NCBI GenBank assembly: GCA_903813345.2
Contig: CAIIXF020000007.1
Location: forward strand, 1,557,730-1,621,729
DNA length: 64,000 bases
From: Owenia fusiformis
Taxonomy: Eukaryota; Annelida; Polychaeta; Sabellida; Oweniidae
Direction: 5' to 3'
The position numbers and the translations under genes are program-made. Below are positions 42,901 to 60,458 of this stretch, in pieces (positions within the stretch are counted from its first letter, which is position 1; every line of letters begins with the position of its first letter). The notes beneath the pieces are model-generated. The model did no database searches and was not told the DNA's origin. It was given only the letters and a program-made list of their open reading frames with translations.

Positions 42901-43893
42901 CTGCCACAGTCTTTGTATTTATACAGAGTGTTTATAATTGTGTATTTGTGAACTGGTGTATTGATTACATTATGTATTCACAGGCATGGTTCAACAGACA
43001 AGTTGCAGAGGACAATATTGTGATAAAGAAGCCTCTCTTTGAAGTTAACAGCTTCACAGCTAAGCAGGTAGGTTTGCATACAGCGTTTGATTTGATTTGA
43101 AAATTTGAAATATTTATTTTGGGTAGCTCTATCAGTTAGTTCACTAATCATGTGCAAGTCATTAAAACACACTCTGGAAGTTCACTATCAGCATGCTTGG
43201 AAAGTATCCCTGTGATGAGTGGTAAATGCACTCAATGAAATGAGGAATTAATTCATCTGTGTTTGGTTTGCATACAGCCAAAGATTGCTCATTCTCAAGC
43301 CCAATGTCCTGTTTAAGAACCCCTATTCTAGCTTTCGAAAATGGATTCTAGCAATACTATCCCACATGAATTTACTTGTTGAGACTTGATCCACTTGAGT
43401 TCTTCTGAGAAAATGAGGATTTTAGCAAGGGTGCATTGACTCAAAATGGCGACATACACCATTGACTATTGACTTAGCGTGGGGATGCCATCAAGTATAT
43501 CAACATGTAAAGTCAGCGCACCCTTGCTGAAATCCCCATTTTCCCAGAAGAACTCAAGTTGATCGAATCTCAACAAATAGATTCCTGTTCGATAGTATTG
43601 CCAGAATCCATTTTCGAAAGTTAGAATAGGGGTTCTTAAACAGGACATTAAAGCTGATTTAAGGCATTTTTGAAATTATTGTTTAGTACTATAAGTTTCT
43701 AATTGATATTGTTGAATTTGTTTAGATTGGATCTGATGCCAGGGTGAGGCTTGAGTCAAAGTTAAGAGAGGCAGGGTTACATAACACAGACTATGCCAGG
43801 AGTATGCTGAAACAAATGCAACCACCTCAGGCACCTAGGAGAGATATGGAGTCTACTGTCTTCAAACTGCCGAAACCCCAAGATAACACATAG
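24974..43893 (+). CDS. CCDC148: Coiled-coil domain-containing protein 148
   Basis: Coding exons: 24974-25034, 25266-25638, 26179-26351, 26841-27024, 27302-27452, 27661-27739, 28067-28194, 30162-30302, 30646-30764, 31237-31405, 42984-43067, 43726-43893. They total 1830 nt (609 residues plus stop, close to the vertebrate protein at about 590), and all phases agree. Family signatures are the N-terminal KYKAVDYDQLKAF, the central EDHFVYAAISEQYP...RRLYFLDRM...PHK (about 285-310), a long charged coiled coil over residues 385-525 (exons at 28067-31405), and a C-terminal LREAGLHNTDYAR...RRDMESTVFK that is nearly diagnostic. Its molecular role is poorly known; sharing a promoter region with an axonemal dynein is compatible with a ciliary role, which is inference. 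The tenth intron (31406-42983) is 11.6 kb and hosts two genes on the opposite strand. Confidence 0.93.
25965..26106 (+). repeat. Dispersed repeat family R1, copy 1
   Basis: Core segments are TTGTTGTAATCTCCAAC, TTTTTGTGGAT, TTTGGCAGTTGGTGT, CTGTAACAAATGGCAGGTG and GCATGTTATTA. Related copies occur at 28399-28491, 40680-40773 and 61276-61367, all in the same orientation, with a 3' fragment at about 29943. Confidence 0.65.
28399..28491 (+). repeat. Dispersed repeat family R1, copy 2
   Basis: Contains GTGGTGACATATTGTTATGG, TCTCCGTTTTTTGATGG, GGTTGGTGGTTGG and GTTTGTAACAAATTCTTAC, a diverged match to the other R1 copies. Confidence 0.55.
28613..29426. mobile_element. hAT-like MITE, 814 bp
   Basis: The ends are CAGGGCTCTC and GAGAGCCCTG, inverted. 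They are flanked by AGATC at 28608-28612 and 29427-29431, which reconstructs the uninterrupted tandem-repeat sequence AAAAGATCTTTTTT when the insert is removed. The CAGGG ends suggest hAT, though the readable duplication is 5 rather than 8 bp. The interior has a GTGTGGCG/CGCCACAC hairpin near 28640-28670 and no transposase. Confidence 0.65.
29094..29205 (+). repeat. 56-bp tandem duplication
   Basis: GTAAACAGGAAGTCAAAA...TATGGCCTGCC...CCAGCA occurs twice with a 56-bp step (29094 and 29150) inside the hAT-like element. The two copies differ at a few positions. Confidence 0.75.
31669..31849 (+). pseudogene. THAP-type zinc finger exon (transposase N-terminus)
   Basis: ATG at 31669 opens MPKCCVAVECSN, then GITFYRFPSD, RNLWINAVKR and LCSAHFLS. 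This matches the THAP C2CH pattern: C-x4-C near the N-terminus, the FYRFP motif, the invariant Trp (LWINAV), and C-x2-H (CSAH). The exon ends at a TCAG|GTACAG donor exactly where THAP first exons commonly end, before the C-terminal AVPTIF-type segment. No second exon was identified downstream. Either a decayed transposase or the captured first exon of a THAP gene. Confidence 0.75.
32034..32942. mobile_element. Nested inverted-repeat element, about 0.9 kb
   Basis: The left arm (CACGGGTTACTAGAGTATCC ... GAGTATGACCGGTTCTAAG) and right arm (CTAAGAACCGGTCATACTCC ... ACTCTAGTAGCCCGTG) are inverted, about 75 bp with a few mismatches. Boundaries are approximate. It lies inside the THAP element. Confidence 0.6.
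34194..34220 (+). repeat. (GA)n microsatellite
   Basis: Uninterrupted GA dinucleotides follow CCGTCCA. A C-run precedes it at about 34171-34180. Confidence 0.95.
36138..36222 (-). repeat. tRNA-like sequence (tRNA-derived repeat or pseudogene)
   Basis: On the minus strand an 11-bp potential acceptor stem (CACTCCACCTC with GAGGTGGAGTG) encloses GGTGGAAGC, a variable anticodon-region segment, and GGTTCAATTCC, a perfect RNA polymerase III B-box/T-loop. The A-box is weak, and the flanks form an additional inverted repeat (ATCAAATCCTAT / ATAGGATTTGAT), both unlike a normal tRNA gene. A tRNA-derived SINE head or tRNA pseudogene fits best. Confidence 0.45.
36903..37283 (-). CDS. Secreted Tyr/Gly-rich protein with Asp-rich Ca-loop motifs, copy 1
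   Basis: 126 residues. Residues 1-17 (MLKFVCLFALVAIACAA) are a clear signal peptide. The start of the mature chain has DDENRDGVPDSLDANRDGKVD, two overlapping D-x-N-x-D-G-x-x-D loops as in thrombospondin type 3 or EF-hand-like calcium sites. The middle is YG-rich (YGYGYPRNGYGY, ARGYGYVPYGDGYPY), and the C-terminal half has PSGLIVGDNGGYINAQTGKVV and ends GYGYGY. A 5' UTR exon lies upstream at 37702 to about 37725, spliced to an acceptor at 37297. The start is MLKF rather than an upstream ATG at 37346, which lies in the UTR intron. Small secreted Y/G-rich proteins are frequent in invertebrate shell, tube or cuticle matrices; the exact role is unknown. Nested in a CCDC148 intron on the opposite strand. 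Confidence 0.9.
   Translation of the reverse strand: MLKFVCLFALVAIACAAPRSYGYGDDENRDGVPDSLDANRDGKVDYGYGYPRNGYGYRSYGYQARGYGYVPYGDGYPYANVGPNKAVVKSPSGLIVGDNGGYINAQTGKVVGPNGYVAPQGYGYGY
37755..37762 (-). promoter_or_regulatory. TATA box (TATAAAAG) of secreted-protein gene copy 1
   Basis: TATAAAAG on the minus strand lies about 30 bp upstream of the presumed first exon, which ends with AGATACCAAG|GTAAGC at 37702. The same box and spacing are conserved in copy 2. Confidence 0.75.
38164..38583 (-). mobile_element. MITE-like element with AGATGCGAGTAG ends, copy B
   Basis: Reverse-complement, diverged copy of 4307-4740: shared segments include AAAATATGTC, AGATAATATTTTCT-type and CCCTTATGTA. The ends are degraded (GAGTAGGTAGTTA at the left, TTTCTACTCAGATC at the right). 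Confidence 0.6.
40680..40773 (+). repeat. Dispersed repeat family R1, copy 3
   Basis: Contains GGTCTCCAACATTTTTGTGG, GGTTGGTGATGG, CTGTAACAAATGGCAGGTCG and TGACATTTTGCTTGTTAATG. It lies at the outer edge of the copy 2 duplication unit. Confidence 0.65.
41216..41596 (-). CDS. Secreted Tyr/Gly-rich protein with Asp-rich Ca-loop motifs, copy 2
   Basis: 126 residues, the same design as copy 1: signal peptide MLKFVCLFALVAIACAA, paired Asp loops, YG-rich centre and a C-terminal GYEYGY. I count 13 nucleotide and 4 amino-acid differences from copy 1 (Arg/Lys, Ile/Val, Asn/Asp, Gly/Glu). The 5' UTR exon starts near 41780 and ends at the donor at 41754; the acceptor is at 41610. Conserved TATA box, UTR intron and reading frame indicate that both copies are functional genes. 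The product is predicted to be secreted, calcium-binding by motif, with function unknown. Confidence 0.9.
   Translation of the reverse strand: MLKFVCLFALVAIACAAPRSYGYGDDENRDGVPDSLDANRDGKVDYGYGYPRNGYGYKSYGYQARGYGYVPYGDGYPYANVGPNKAVVKSPSGLVVGDNGGYIDAQTGKVVGPNGYVAPQGYEYGY
41808..41815 (-). promoter_or_regulatory. TATA box (TATAAAAG) of secreted-protein gene copy 2
   Basis: Same sequence and position relative to the first exon as in copy 1. TATA promoters are typical of strongly, tissue-specifically expressed genes. Confidence 0.75.
43303..43649. mobile_element. Fold-back MITE in CCDC148 intron 11
   Basis: The left arm (AATGTCCTGTTTAAGAACCC onward) is the reverse complement of the right arm (GGGTTCTTAAACAGGACATT end) for about 140 bp per arm, including ACTCAAGTTGATC-type segments. 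It fills most of the intron between exons 42984-43067 and 43726-43893. Confidence 0.75.
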
Positions 43894-45278
43894 GGCACCA
43901 ACAAAGACAGCTTGAAAGTATTCAGTCTCATTAACAGAACATTCTTAGCTACAAAAATGTCTATTCAAATCAATTGTTCTCACCATGAATATTAAGACAG
44001 CATGCTTCAAGGACAGTCATATCATTTCATATTAGATCATGGACGTTAATGAATGGATAGGAAGGAGTGGAATATTTTAGGAAACTGGTCTCACTCAATG
44101 TAGTTTCAGTCCAATAAGGTGGATATGCAATTTTTTTGTTCAAATATCACAATCACCTTATATCTAACCATCTCAGAAATAATGCCATATGTGAAGCTTA
44201 TTTGATTCTCTTTGGCTTGTGCTAGAGTTATTTTTTATTTTTTCGTAACTTAATTGTGAAAACTACAAATCAATTTGAAAAACAAAGGCCAAAAATCAAG
44301 CAGCACCATTCAAATATGACGAGTTTTACCTTATAACAGTAAGCGTAATCTCATGTATAAAGGTAACCATATAAATCCCATCTGAAATTTTCTCACCTTT
44401 TAAATGAAATTATTTTTGAGATGACTGAACAAATGATTGCTGAAATGCCCCTGGTGGATAAATAAGGGGCAAGACCATTGGGGTCAATGGGAGAACTATC
44501 CATTTGTCCATGTTCATAAGATGAATGAAAAGATAATCAGTTACCTTTTGTTTTAAGTAAAATAAGGTATTGATCTTTGGACAAACTTTTACCTTTATTC
44601 ACGAAGCATTAAAAAAATTAGGTCAATTGCAATTTCAATTTTAACGTTTACAAAAAGATGTCATTGAAACTGGAATTGAGTACAATGAACTCTGGTGATT
44701 TTTAAAGCAGTTTACAAATGCTGGCATTTCTGTAAACTTTTGAAACACATGTATGTTGATGTTAATGCTCAAAATGTAAATAAACACAATTAAATATTTA
44801 TAAACTGTTTCTATTTCTTATTTATACAATGCTATGTTATAGCTGTTTACAACACTGACTTCATTACACGACAAGGCATGACTAAATTGTGGTAGTATGC
44901 AGGTTGATTGAATCCTCTATTATTGAATTGTGTTTTCATGTAGATTCATTTTCCTTGCTTAAAAACTGACAAATGAAATAAAACTGTGCATGTAATATCA
45001 GATGTATATAAGTGTCACTCTTTGGAGAGGTTTATCAGCAATAACTTTGGCAAAATTCTGCTTTACTCTTGTAACTGCCAAATACAAGCAATTACTGCAA
45101 AAATTCTCACATTTTTCACATTTGAGGCTCTGTATTGAGTCAAATAATAAAGTCAATGTCTCCTCAATTTACAATTTATCCTTTTTAGGATCATTCAATA
45201 TTGCCTAGTGTCCACTTTAGATAAAAGTAAATATTCAGTGTGCACATTCTTTCTTGTTCCTATAGAGACATCTGAGAT
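43894..45278. other. Convergent intergenic region, CCDC148 and PSMC5 3' ends
   Basis: Holds the CCDC148 3' UTR. Candidate plus-strand AATAAA signals occur at about 44779 and 44977. The PSMC5 stop is at 45279 on the opposite strand, so the two transcripts probably end close together or overlap. No gene seen. Confidence 0.55.
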
Positions 45279-52801
<7,523 letters not shown>

Positions 52802-53103
52802 TTTGAAGATCTCGCGAGAATTACATGGGGACCTAAACATTTTGTTCACATTACAAGAAGATTCTATGATCAATTTCAAGCATGATATTCATTAAATAAA
52901 AACATTTATTCATAGATATATGAAATGAAATTTATATTAATAGTTGAATAGTTAGTTTTACGATATTTATCGACTTAAACAGATTTGATATTATAAGTAG
53001 GACCAAAATCCAAAATGATCAAACAAAAGTCCCCACTTGAAATCAGTGATGATGTGGGAACAGAAAATATAATATTCCGTTTCACAAAGTTCACTTGAAC
53101 ACC
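52802..53103. promoter_or_regulatory. Compact bidirectional promoter, PSMC5/CHPF
   Basis: Only about 300 bp separate the two divergent start codons. The palindrome TCTCGCGAGA sits at 52810-52819, just upstream of the PSMC5 start. No TATA box is obvious on either strand. TCTCGCGAGA is a known core element of TATA-less, often bidirectional housekeeping promoters in animals. Confidence 0.65.
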
Positions 53104-56100
53104 ATGAACCTGCGCATGATCATGGTCTACTCTAGACCCGTAACACCTATGATTGTCGGGCTATGTCTGGGCATAGCATTGAGTCTGATTTTAGCCCCCT
53201 TCATGGATGAAGATTGCCAAATGAATGTGTTGGACGTTGAAACAGGGAGAAATGTCAGAAAAACAAATTCAATCATTGAGAATGACAAACCAGTCGTTGA
53301 GGAATCTCAAGCTACTGATGACGACTTTGAGCCACATTTAATACAAGATAAACCAAAACATCCCAGTGGCTATAATAAAAAGTTTGTGCGTCCAAGATAT
53401 ACATCCACAGAACTCGGAATCAGAGAGAAGTTGTTCATCGGAGTTCTGACATCACGAGAAACGATAGGGACATTAGGCGTTGCAATTAACAAAACAGTTT
53501 CTCACTATGTGTCAAAACTTGTGTTCTTTATGGACAAGAGAGGTGCGAGTCTTCCATCAGGAATGTCTATCGTTAGTTTTTCAGATGACCGTCCAAATTT
53601 GAAACCGTTCCATATGCTAAAGTATATTGGCGATCATTATATCAATACATTTGATTGGTTCATGTTCATACCAGATACTACTTATATACGGGGAGAGAAA
53701 ATATTTGATATGATGAGCCACATAAGTATAACAAATGACTTACATTTTGGTCTCCCTGTAGCGAAAGAGGGATCTTTTATCTGTAACCTTGACTATGGAC
53801 TTATCGTCTCACAGGTAAATCACTTTTAAAATTCTGTCATACCATGTATGGGTTCCAAGTAACGTTTAGTCAAGAGGCAAAATTCTGAAAATGAGGGACA
53901 TAAAATTTATTGGAGCAATTATACTGTGAAATCATGGTCAATGGTCATAGGTGTTTGTTTTGCTAAAAACCATTAATAGACCACTGTGCAATTTTAAAAG
54001 AAAAGAACCAACATATTTTAGAGTCCAAACTTTTGTTTATTTCAGAGTCTTTTTATTTAGATATTGGCAATGAATCAGTGATCTCTTGAAAATCTTATGT
54101 GTTCCACCTATCCCTGCAATGGCCTGTATCCCTCACTTATACATGAACTACATGATGTACCTTCTAAGTGATGGACTAATAAGACAATTTGTATAATTCA
54201 TTGCCTTATCCTAGTACATAGATCATAAAACTATGAATCAACAGTGACAGATCAGTAGGAAGTAAACATATTAGTAGAAAGTTTGAAACAAGTTAATGTT
54301 AGAATTAACTGTACCTTGTCATGAAAATATTTGATATCGTGAATGAAACTTGTTTTTCTAAAAAATATATTGTTATGAATAAATTTGATTTATTGAAACT
54401 TGTCATGGGAGAAAACTGACATGTTTCATTTGTACATTTTCATTTTGCCAAGTTTTTATTTTCAAAATTCAACCCATACCTTAAAACCATTTTTATTTCC
54501 CGAGTTTGTACTCAGTATTTTGATACAAACATTAGTCTTGTCCTTGAAAGTGTAATTAACAAATGATAATTATTTATGAGATTTCAATTGCCACAATACT
54601 TTTAGCATCCTGTTTATAATCCTGATTATAGTCTGTGTTTATTTTTTTAGTATCTGATTTCTTTATCTTTCAGTCAATCTTATCCAAAGTTATCTCCAGT
54701 CTAGACTGGTGCAGTAAGAACACAGTGTCGGGTACCACCAGTGATAACATTGGCAAGTGTATCTTACATGCCTCTGGAAAGGCATGCACCAATCAACGAG
54801 GGGTAAGTCATATTAAAGATTGTGGAATTGTTTTGTCTTTATTGGATGCTTCTTGGATGATCAGATATCTGCTATATATTTCAGTAGATAATATGTGATT
54901 GGGGGGGAACAGAACTGCAACCTGTGAAATCACAAACCTGGGCAATATATCCTTGGTTTACCCATGGTTTAACCTTTATTTCAGGGTTTGTAAGGTTATT
55001 AAAAACAATTATTCTCTTCAGATAAGACTTATTCTGAGAAGTGAGACATTATGTATCATGATATCATGGACATTCAAGAAAAGGGTGTGCCACTTTCCAA
55101 ATTCTATTGAAAGCTCATATCAAATTGAATTCTTGTTTCAGAATAAGAAATTCACCATCTACAGTTCCCCAGGATTGGACAAATCTTTAGATATTTCCTT
55201 TCTGCAGAAGTCCCATGGTTTCAATGAAGCCATCACTGTTTACAGAATGAAAGATGAATTGGCTTCTTATAGACTCCACAGGTAAAGTGTATGCCCATTT
55301 CTATTAGTTCAACTTTAGTTGCTTAGAATCAATATTTCATAACAAAGAGTATTTCTAAAACTTAAATATCAAATAAGATAAGATTTCTGTCAAAATTAAA
55401 ATAATGTAATATCTAATCAGATTATCTTCAAAGCAATCAATGCCGAAAAAATGTTCACCGTTGATAGGTGTTCACGAGAGAGATGTGTTCACTAACCCAG
55501 GTTTTACTGTATATTTGTAGGAATATTACTTTTTGAATTAGAGACAAATAAATTATACATACATATATAGGTGTTGTCTATTATTTGTAAAAAAAATTTG
55601 GCATCCTCTATTACATGTTATCAGTTGAAAGATTTTTTGAAATATATGTTGTCAAGTATTTTATAATGTAATTTGTGGGTTTAAGTAGTGCATATATCTA
55701 TAAAAATACTGTATTTGACTATTTTGGCATAGTGTAAATAGTTATTCCAACAGTTAGGTGTGTATGTCACTGTACTAAGGTAGCATAATTTATGATTACA
55801 ACTTGTTCCTTTATATTTCAGACATTTCTGTGAGCTAGCTTTGAACGAGTCAAAAGTTGAGCTTGAGAAAACCAAGGATGATATTATCAGGATGAGTTAT
55901 TCTGCTCCTGGTGGCAGGGCAAGTGCTACATGGCCAATAGGTCAGTTAAATATATAAATGTGTATGAAATATAAACCTTGCTAGGTTTGTATTTGACTCA
56001 TGGGAATTTCCACCAAACAATATCATTAGTGCTTTATAATTAGGTTTATAATTTGGTTTGGAGAGTGAACAGTGTTCTCATGTTAAGGCCAACATGCCAC

Positions 56101-58362
56101 ATCACTTCAGAAATAGAAGTACAGGTGTAAAAAAAGAATGTGGACCGAACACAATTGTGATCATAACGAGCCTATAAGCTTGTATGTAATTACCCTAGAG
56201 TTCTCATACTTTTTACAATCATTAGTACCATTACTTCTAAATGCATGTTTACTTGGGGTATCTGAATGGCACACTAATTTTGCCTTAATTTTTGTGATTT
56301 TCAAAGTTTAGATGCAAAAAGAGGGAGTTATTGTCTAACAATCAACCAAATGCAATTATTTTAAAAAGTAAATGTTTGACCCTATAGCCCCCCCGGCCCT
56401 TGTCAAATATAATATTGTCTCTCCGAATAAAGCCCATATTCAATCCCTCCCAGTAAATAATATCAATTTCTGGCATAGAATTACATAATATCTGATTTTA
56501 TGGGAATCATTGCATATGTTTTATGTTTAGTGAAAATATAAGTATGAAATAACTGCAACTTCAATTTGCCTTTCATATTGCGATTCATCATGTGTCATAG
56601 ATATACAGCTTAGTAGAGCCTACCACCAGATGTTGCGTGAATTCCTGTGTTATCAGAAACACATCATGCAAATTTTATGCAATTCTCATGACTATGAATT
56701 ATTTTTCAGGTATTCCCCCACCATTTAAACCAAAGACAAGGTTTGATGTGATTCGTTGGGATTACTTTACAGAGACACAGATTTTCTTGGAGAATGACTT
56801 CAGCAATGTCAAGCCTCTCACTGGTATGTCATGCTGTATGTAACCATGGCAACACCCAATACATCTGTTGCATTATTGTCAATGCAATAATTATATCTCT
56901 TTATAAACAATGGCATATTTATCCATTGAACTTTTACTACACAACAATTGAATGAATTTTATATTTTTATCTGGTCGTAACTATTCTTTGTCCATGATAA
57001 TTTGTCAATATTAACCATATGGTAAAAATGATAGTATTGAAATTGTGTCAATACTTGCTTGTTCATTTATCTATTTTGTTTGTGTCGTGTTTATGTCAAC
57101 AAAAGGTCGTTGTGATATTATTAAAGCCACCCTTTTTGCGACCAGCATTAAATGATGCCATCTGCATCTGTAATCAATTACACTTTGTGGATATTGTTTG
57201 TTGTTTTACACCTTGTTAACTTTAATAGTACTTTTTAGGTGTACATAAACTTGACGTTGATGATGTAATTACAACCAGTCTAAAGAGACTCAATGAAAAA
57301 TATGGTGACATCTACAACTTTGGTCGTCTTGTGAATGGATACAGAAGATTTGATCCAACCAGAGGTATGGAGTACACCCTCGATCTTACCGTTAAAGAAA
57401 AGTTTGGCAAATCCACTGAGATTCATAAACGAGTCCACTTGGTGCGTCCTCTCAGTCAAGTGGAAATAGTCCCAATGCCTTATGTCACTGAGAACACCCG
57501 CGTGAACCTTATCCTCCCTGTGTCTGCAGAGGATCGTGATGGCGTCGTCAGTTTTTTGGATTCATATGCGCATACTTGTCTGGATTCGGGTGATAACACC
57601 AATCTGTTTATTGTTTTCATATACAATCCACAGGACCCTATAGATAAGGATGATATATTTGCGGTGTTAAAAAGTATGATTACATATTACGAGAACAAAT
57701 ACCAAAATGGTGCTAGGATTGCATGGACAAGCATCCACAGCAGCAGTCCTAATCCAGAATTTATCGTCATGGATGCAGTCTCGAAAAAATTCCCTCCACA
57801 ATCTTTGTTTTTGATCTGTAGTGTCGGGATGGAGCTTGCGATTGAATTTTTAAACAGAGTACGCATGAATACAATTTCTGGCTGGCAAGCTTTCTTCCCC
57901 ATTGGATTCTACCAGTATAAGCCCAATCTGATCTATGATGAGACCCCATACCCAACAACCATTGAAATAAATAAAAATGTTGGCCATTTTGATAACAATC
58001 TATATGAACAAGCTAGCTTCTATAACTCTGATTACCAATATGCTCGCAAAACAATCTCAGATTCAGTGATATCCAAAATTGAAATGTATGACATGTTTAT
58101 CAAGTATCATCACCTCCATGTTTTCCGGGCAATTGAACCAGCTCTGAAGCATCGATTTAGGGAACGTCATTGTAAGCCTACACTTACAGAAACAGCTTAT
58201 AAACGATGCCTGAAGAGTATTGCCACAGGTCTGGCCAGTCGATCACAGCTAGCTTTGTTGATATTTGAGGAGCAGCGAAAAGTCGACAAGCTGCAAATAG
58301 ATATAAAACACAGACAACATGATCCTAATGTTGAACTTATGAAACCTGATATGTTAAAATGA
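53104..58362 (+). CDS. CHPF: Chondroitin polymerizing factor (CHPF/CHPF2)
   Basis: Coding exons: 53104-53814, 54674-54802, 55142-55281, 55822-55940, 56710-56823, 57239-58362. They total 2337 nt (778 residues), in phase, close to the roughly 775 of vertebrate CHPF. A single membrane anchor (about residues 10-35, VTPMIVGLCLGIALSLIL) makes it a type II Golgi protein. Lumenal family landmarks are YTSTELGIREKLFIGVLTS, RFDVIRWDYFTE, the conserved NGYRRFDPTRGMEYTLDL, MPYVTE, and MNTISGWQAFFPIGFYQY. Together with chondroitin synthases it extends the GlcA-GalNAc chain. The acidic metal-binding motifs of active synthases are absent: IPDTTY replaces the first DxD region and LFLICSVGME the second, fitting a non-catalytic partner. 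The start is ATG at 53104 in a CACCATG context; an earlier in-frame TTG is not used. CHPF and CHPF2 cannot be separated here. Confidence 0.93.
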
Positions 58363-58805
58363 GAATTAGCGAGTAAATCCAATCAGGGGCCTGTTTTTTA
58401 AAAAGTATTGTCAATCATGATTCTCAAATTTCAGTTGCCTTTTAATTTCATGAAAAAGGTTTGACATAATTGCTGTCCCATGGAGCAGATCCTTTTGATC
58501 TGGGCCAGCTTATTTTTTAGCGCATGTGTGAATATAGAGTAACAACGGGTTTGTAAGTTTTGACCTGTACATGCACAATCCTAATGACAGTCTGTAACAT
58601 ATATTACACAGGGGGAGACCATTTAGTGTCCAAGCAATTTGCAAATCATGGAGATACAAAAATCATTTTGATTTCTTTGTGATGGCCGTGTCTCCTAAAG
58701 CCAACTCAACTGATAGAAAACCATTTACTTATATTCTAATTTACTAGATATGTTTTATAATATCAAAAAGTACAGTGATATTTAAGTTAGGCATTATGTG
58801 CCATG

Positions 58806-59391
58806 TAGTGGTGTCAATTAACCGCTTGAGCATTAACCGGTTAACCGGGGGTTTTTACCGGTTAAAGTCGGTTAACCGGCGGGAAATTTGAACTGATAAT
58901 TTCAAATGAAATCTTCATCTTCGATCTTGAAAGTTGAAACAAATTGGAAAAATGATATATCGGCGTTTATTTTTTACGTTCGTCAAGCTTTACTCTATTC
59001 TATGTAAGTAAGCGCGGGAAAGCAATGTGGCAGGGATTAAAGTTGCTGATTGGATGTTTGTAAGGAATTATCGGACCTATCACATGTATGAGTAGCTCAC
59101 ATGAAACTGACGCTTGAAAAACAAACAGATTAAAATGCAAAGTAAGCTCGGGAAAGCAATATGGCAGGGATTAAAGTTGCTGATTGGATGTTTGTAAGGA
59201 GTTATAGGACTTATGACATGTATGAGTAGCTTACGTGAAACTGACACCATAAAACCAAACGGATTAGCATGCAAAATAAGCGCGGGAAATCACAGAATTA
59301 TACACGGTCAACTAACCACCCATAAAAACACAGACCGGTTAAGGCATTATCGGCGGTTAACCGGTTAACCGGTTAATACTTGACACCTCTA
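58806..59391. mobile_element. hAT-family MITE, 586 bp, with perfect 8-bp target duplication
   Basis: The duplication GTGCCATG flanks both ends (58798-58805 and 59392-59399). Termini are TAGTGGTGTCAA and, inverted, TAGAGGTGTCAA, followed by GGTTAACCGG arrays near both ends. The interior has two 134-bp direct repeats starting AGCGCGGGAAAGCAAT (59011) and AGCTCGGGAAAGCAAT (59145), with a third start at 59279. No transposase. An 8-bp duplication with this terminus is standard for hAT. Confidence 0.85.
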
Positions 59392-60144
59392 GTGCCATGA
59401 CTTTCCTGCCTACATGGAGAACTTAATGAATTAGCCAGAATTCTCACTATTCTTGGCCTACCTTAATTGCAGACTTGCATCTATGCATCAAGCCCTTGTT
59501 TAATCCCTCATAAGGTTCTACACATGCTATTACAAATACCTAGGTGGCAGAGACTTTTTGCATATGCAAGAGACTCCCTATTAGTAACAAAATTTAGCAT
59601 CAGAGGCTTTCATATTATCCATTGTGAAACCTTAGTATATACATGTAGTAATACTCCAAAAACAGCAAAATGAACAATTGTATATATAGATTTTATTTAC
59701 TGGGAGGGATTGAATATGGAATTTATATAGAGGGCCTATATGATATTTCCAGAGGGACCACGGCAAAATGAACAATTGTATATTCTGTTACATTTTAGGT
59801 GTGAATTTGAACAAGCAACACTTCAAAATATATGGCTTTAGCTCTATCTAGTGTACTATCTAGTCTTTTTGTGCAACTTCACAACTTGGTATTTTGTCAA
59901 CAGTGACATCTTTACATGCTTTGTGTTTTTTGTGAGTGCTGCATGCATGCAGTGTATTATTCTATGGTATATACCCTTTAACTAATATTTACCCATTTAC
60001 CAGAAAATGTGACCTATTTTAAGTGAAAAATGTTCTTTTCAATGAAGATACAATGTATTATCATATGATCTGTAAAATGAAGCCTCCTGATAGGTCAGTT
60101 CTTGTGCTGTACCAATCTGTATTGCTACCGAGATTGTCTCCATT

Positions 60145-60210
60145 GATCATCTCGATATTCTGTATTGGCACTCGACTTCGTCTATCCAATACGGAATTTC
60201 TCGAGCAGAA
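60145..60210. repeat. Short fold-back palindrome with ACTCGACTTCGTC loop
   Basis: TCTCGATATTCTGTATTGG and CCAATACGGAATTTCTCGA are inverted around CACTCGACTTCGTCTAT. Small member of the architecture seen at 5-11 kb: AT-rich arms and a CG-containing loop. Confidence 0.55.
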
Positions 60211-60458
60211 TATATCCTGTATTGCACTTCAAATCATTAAATAACTTATACCTTTGTTTATAGAAAATTTTATCCAAATAAAACAGACTTCAATTTCTCG
60301 GACAGTAAAACTGGACGACAATCATTGTAGGCCTTATCCGATCGTATTGTATAATAATCATGTAATGTTTAATATATGTAATATGTTTGCGTAATATGTG
60401 TAAATGAAATAAACAATGTATTAGACACCAGTGCAATGAATTGTTTGATGCTTTTATT

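Larger units (their letters stand above)
31406..42983 (+). other. CCDC148 intron 10 (11.6 kb) hosting nested genes and transposons
   Basis: Contains the THAP element (31541-36070), a tRNA-like sequence, the two Tyr/Gly-rich genes on the minus strand, MITE copy B and R1 copy 3. Stretches 37.9-38.2, 38.6-40.3 and 41.9-42.98 kb show no coding exon or recognisable RNA gene. Splice sites on either side are canonical and in phase (exon 10 ends CTCAG, exon 11 starts GCATGG). Confidence 0.7.
58363..60430 (+). other. Likely CHPF 3' UTR with a hAT insertion
   Basis: No coding sequence. The first strong plus-strand poly(A) signal context I noticed is AAATGAAATAAACAATG at about 60404. If used, the 3' UTR would be about 2 kb and would contain the element at 58806-59391. 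Confidence 0.4.

Noticed and set aside
53095-53103. Earlier start for CHPF at 53095
   Set aside because: The codon there is TTG; the first ATG is 53104 with a CACCATG context.
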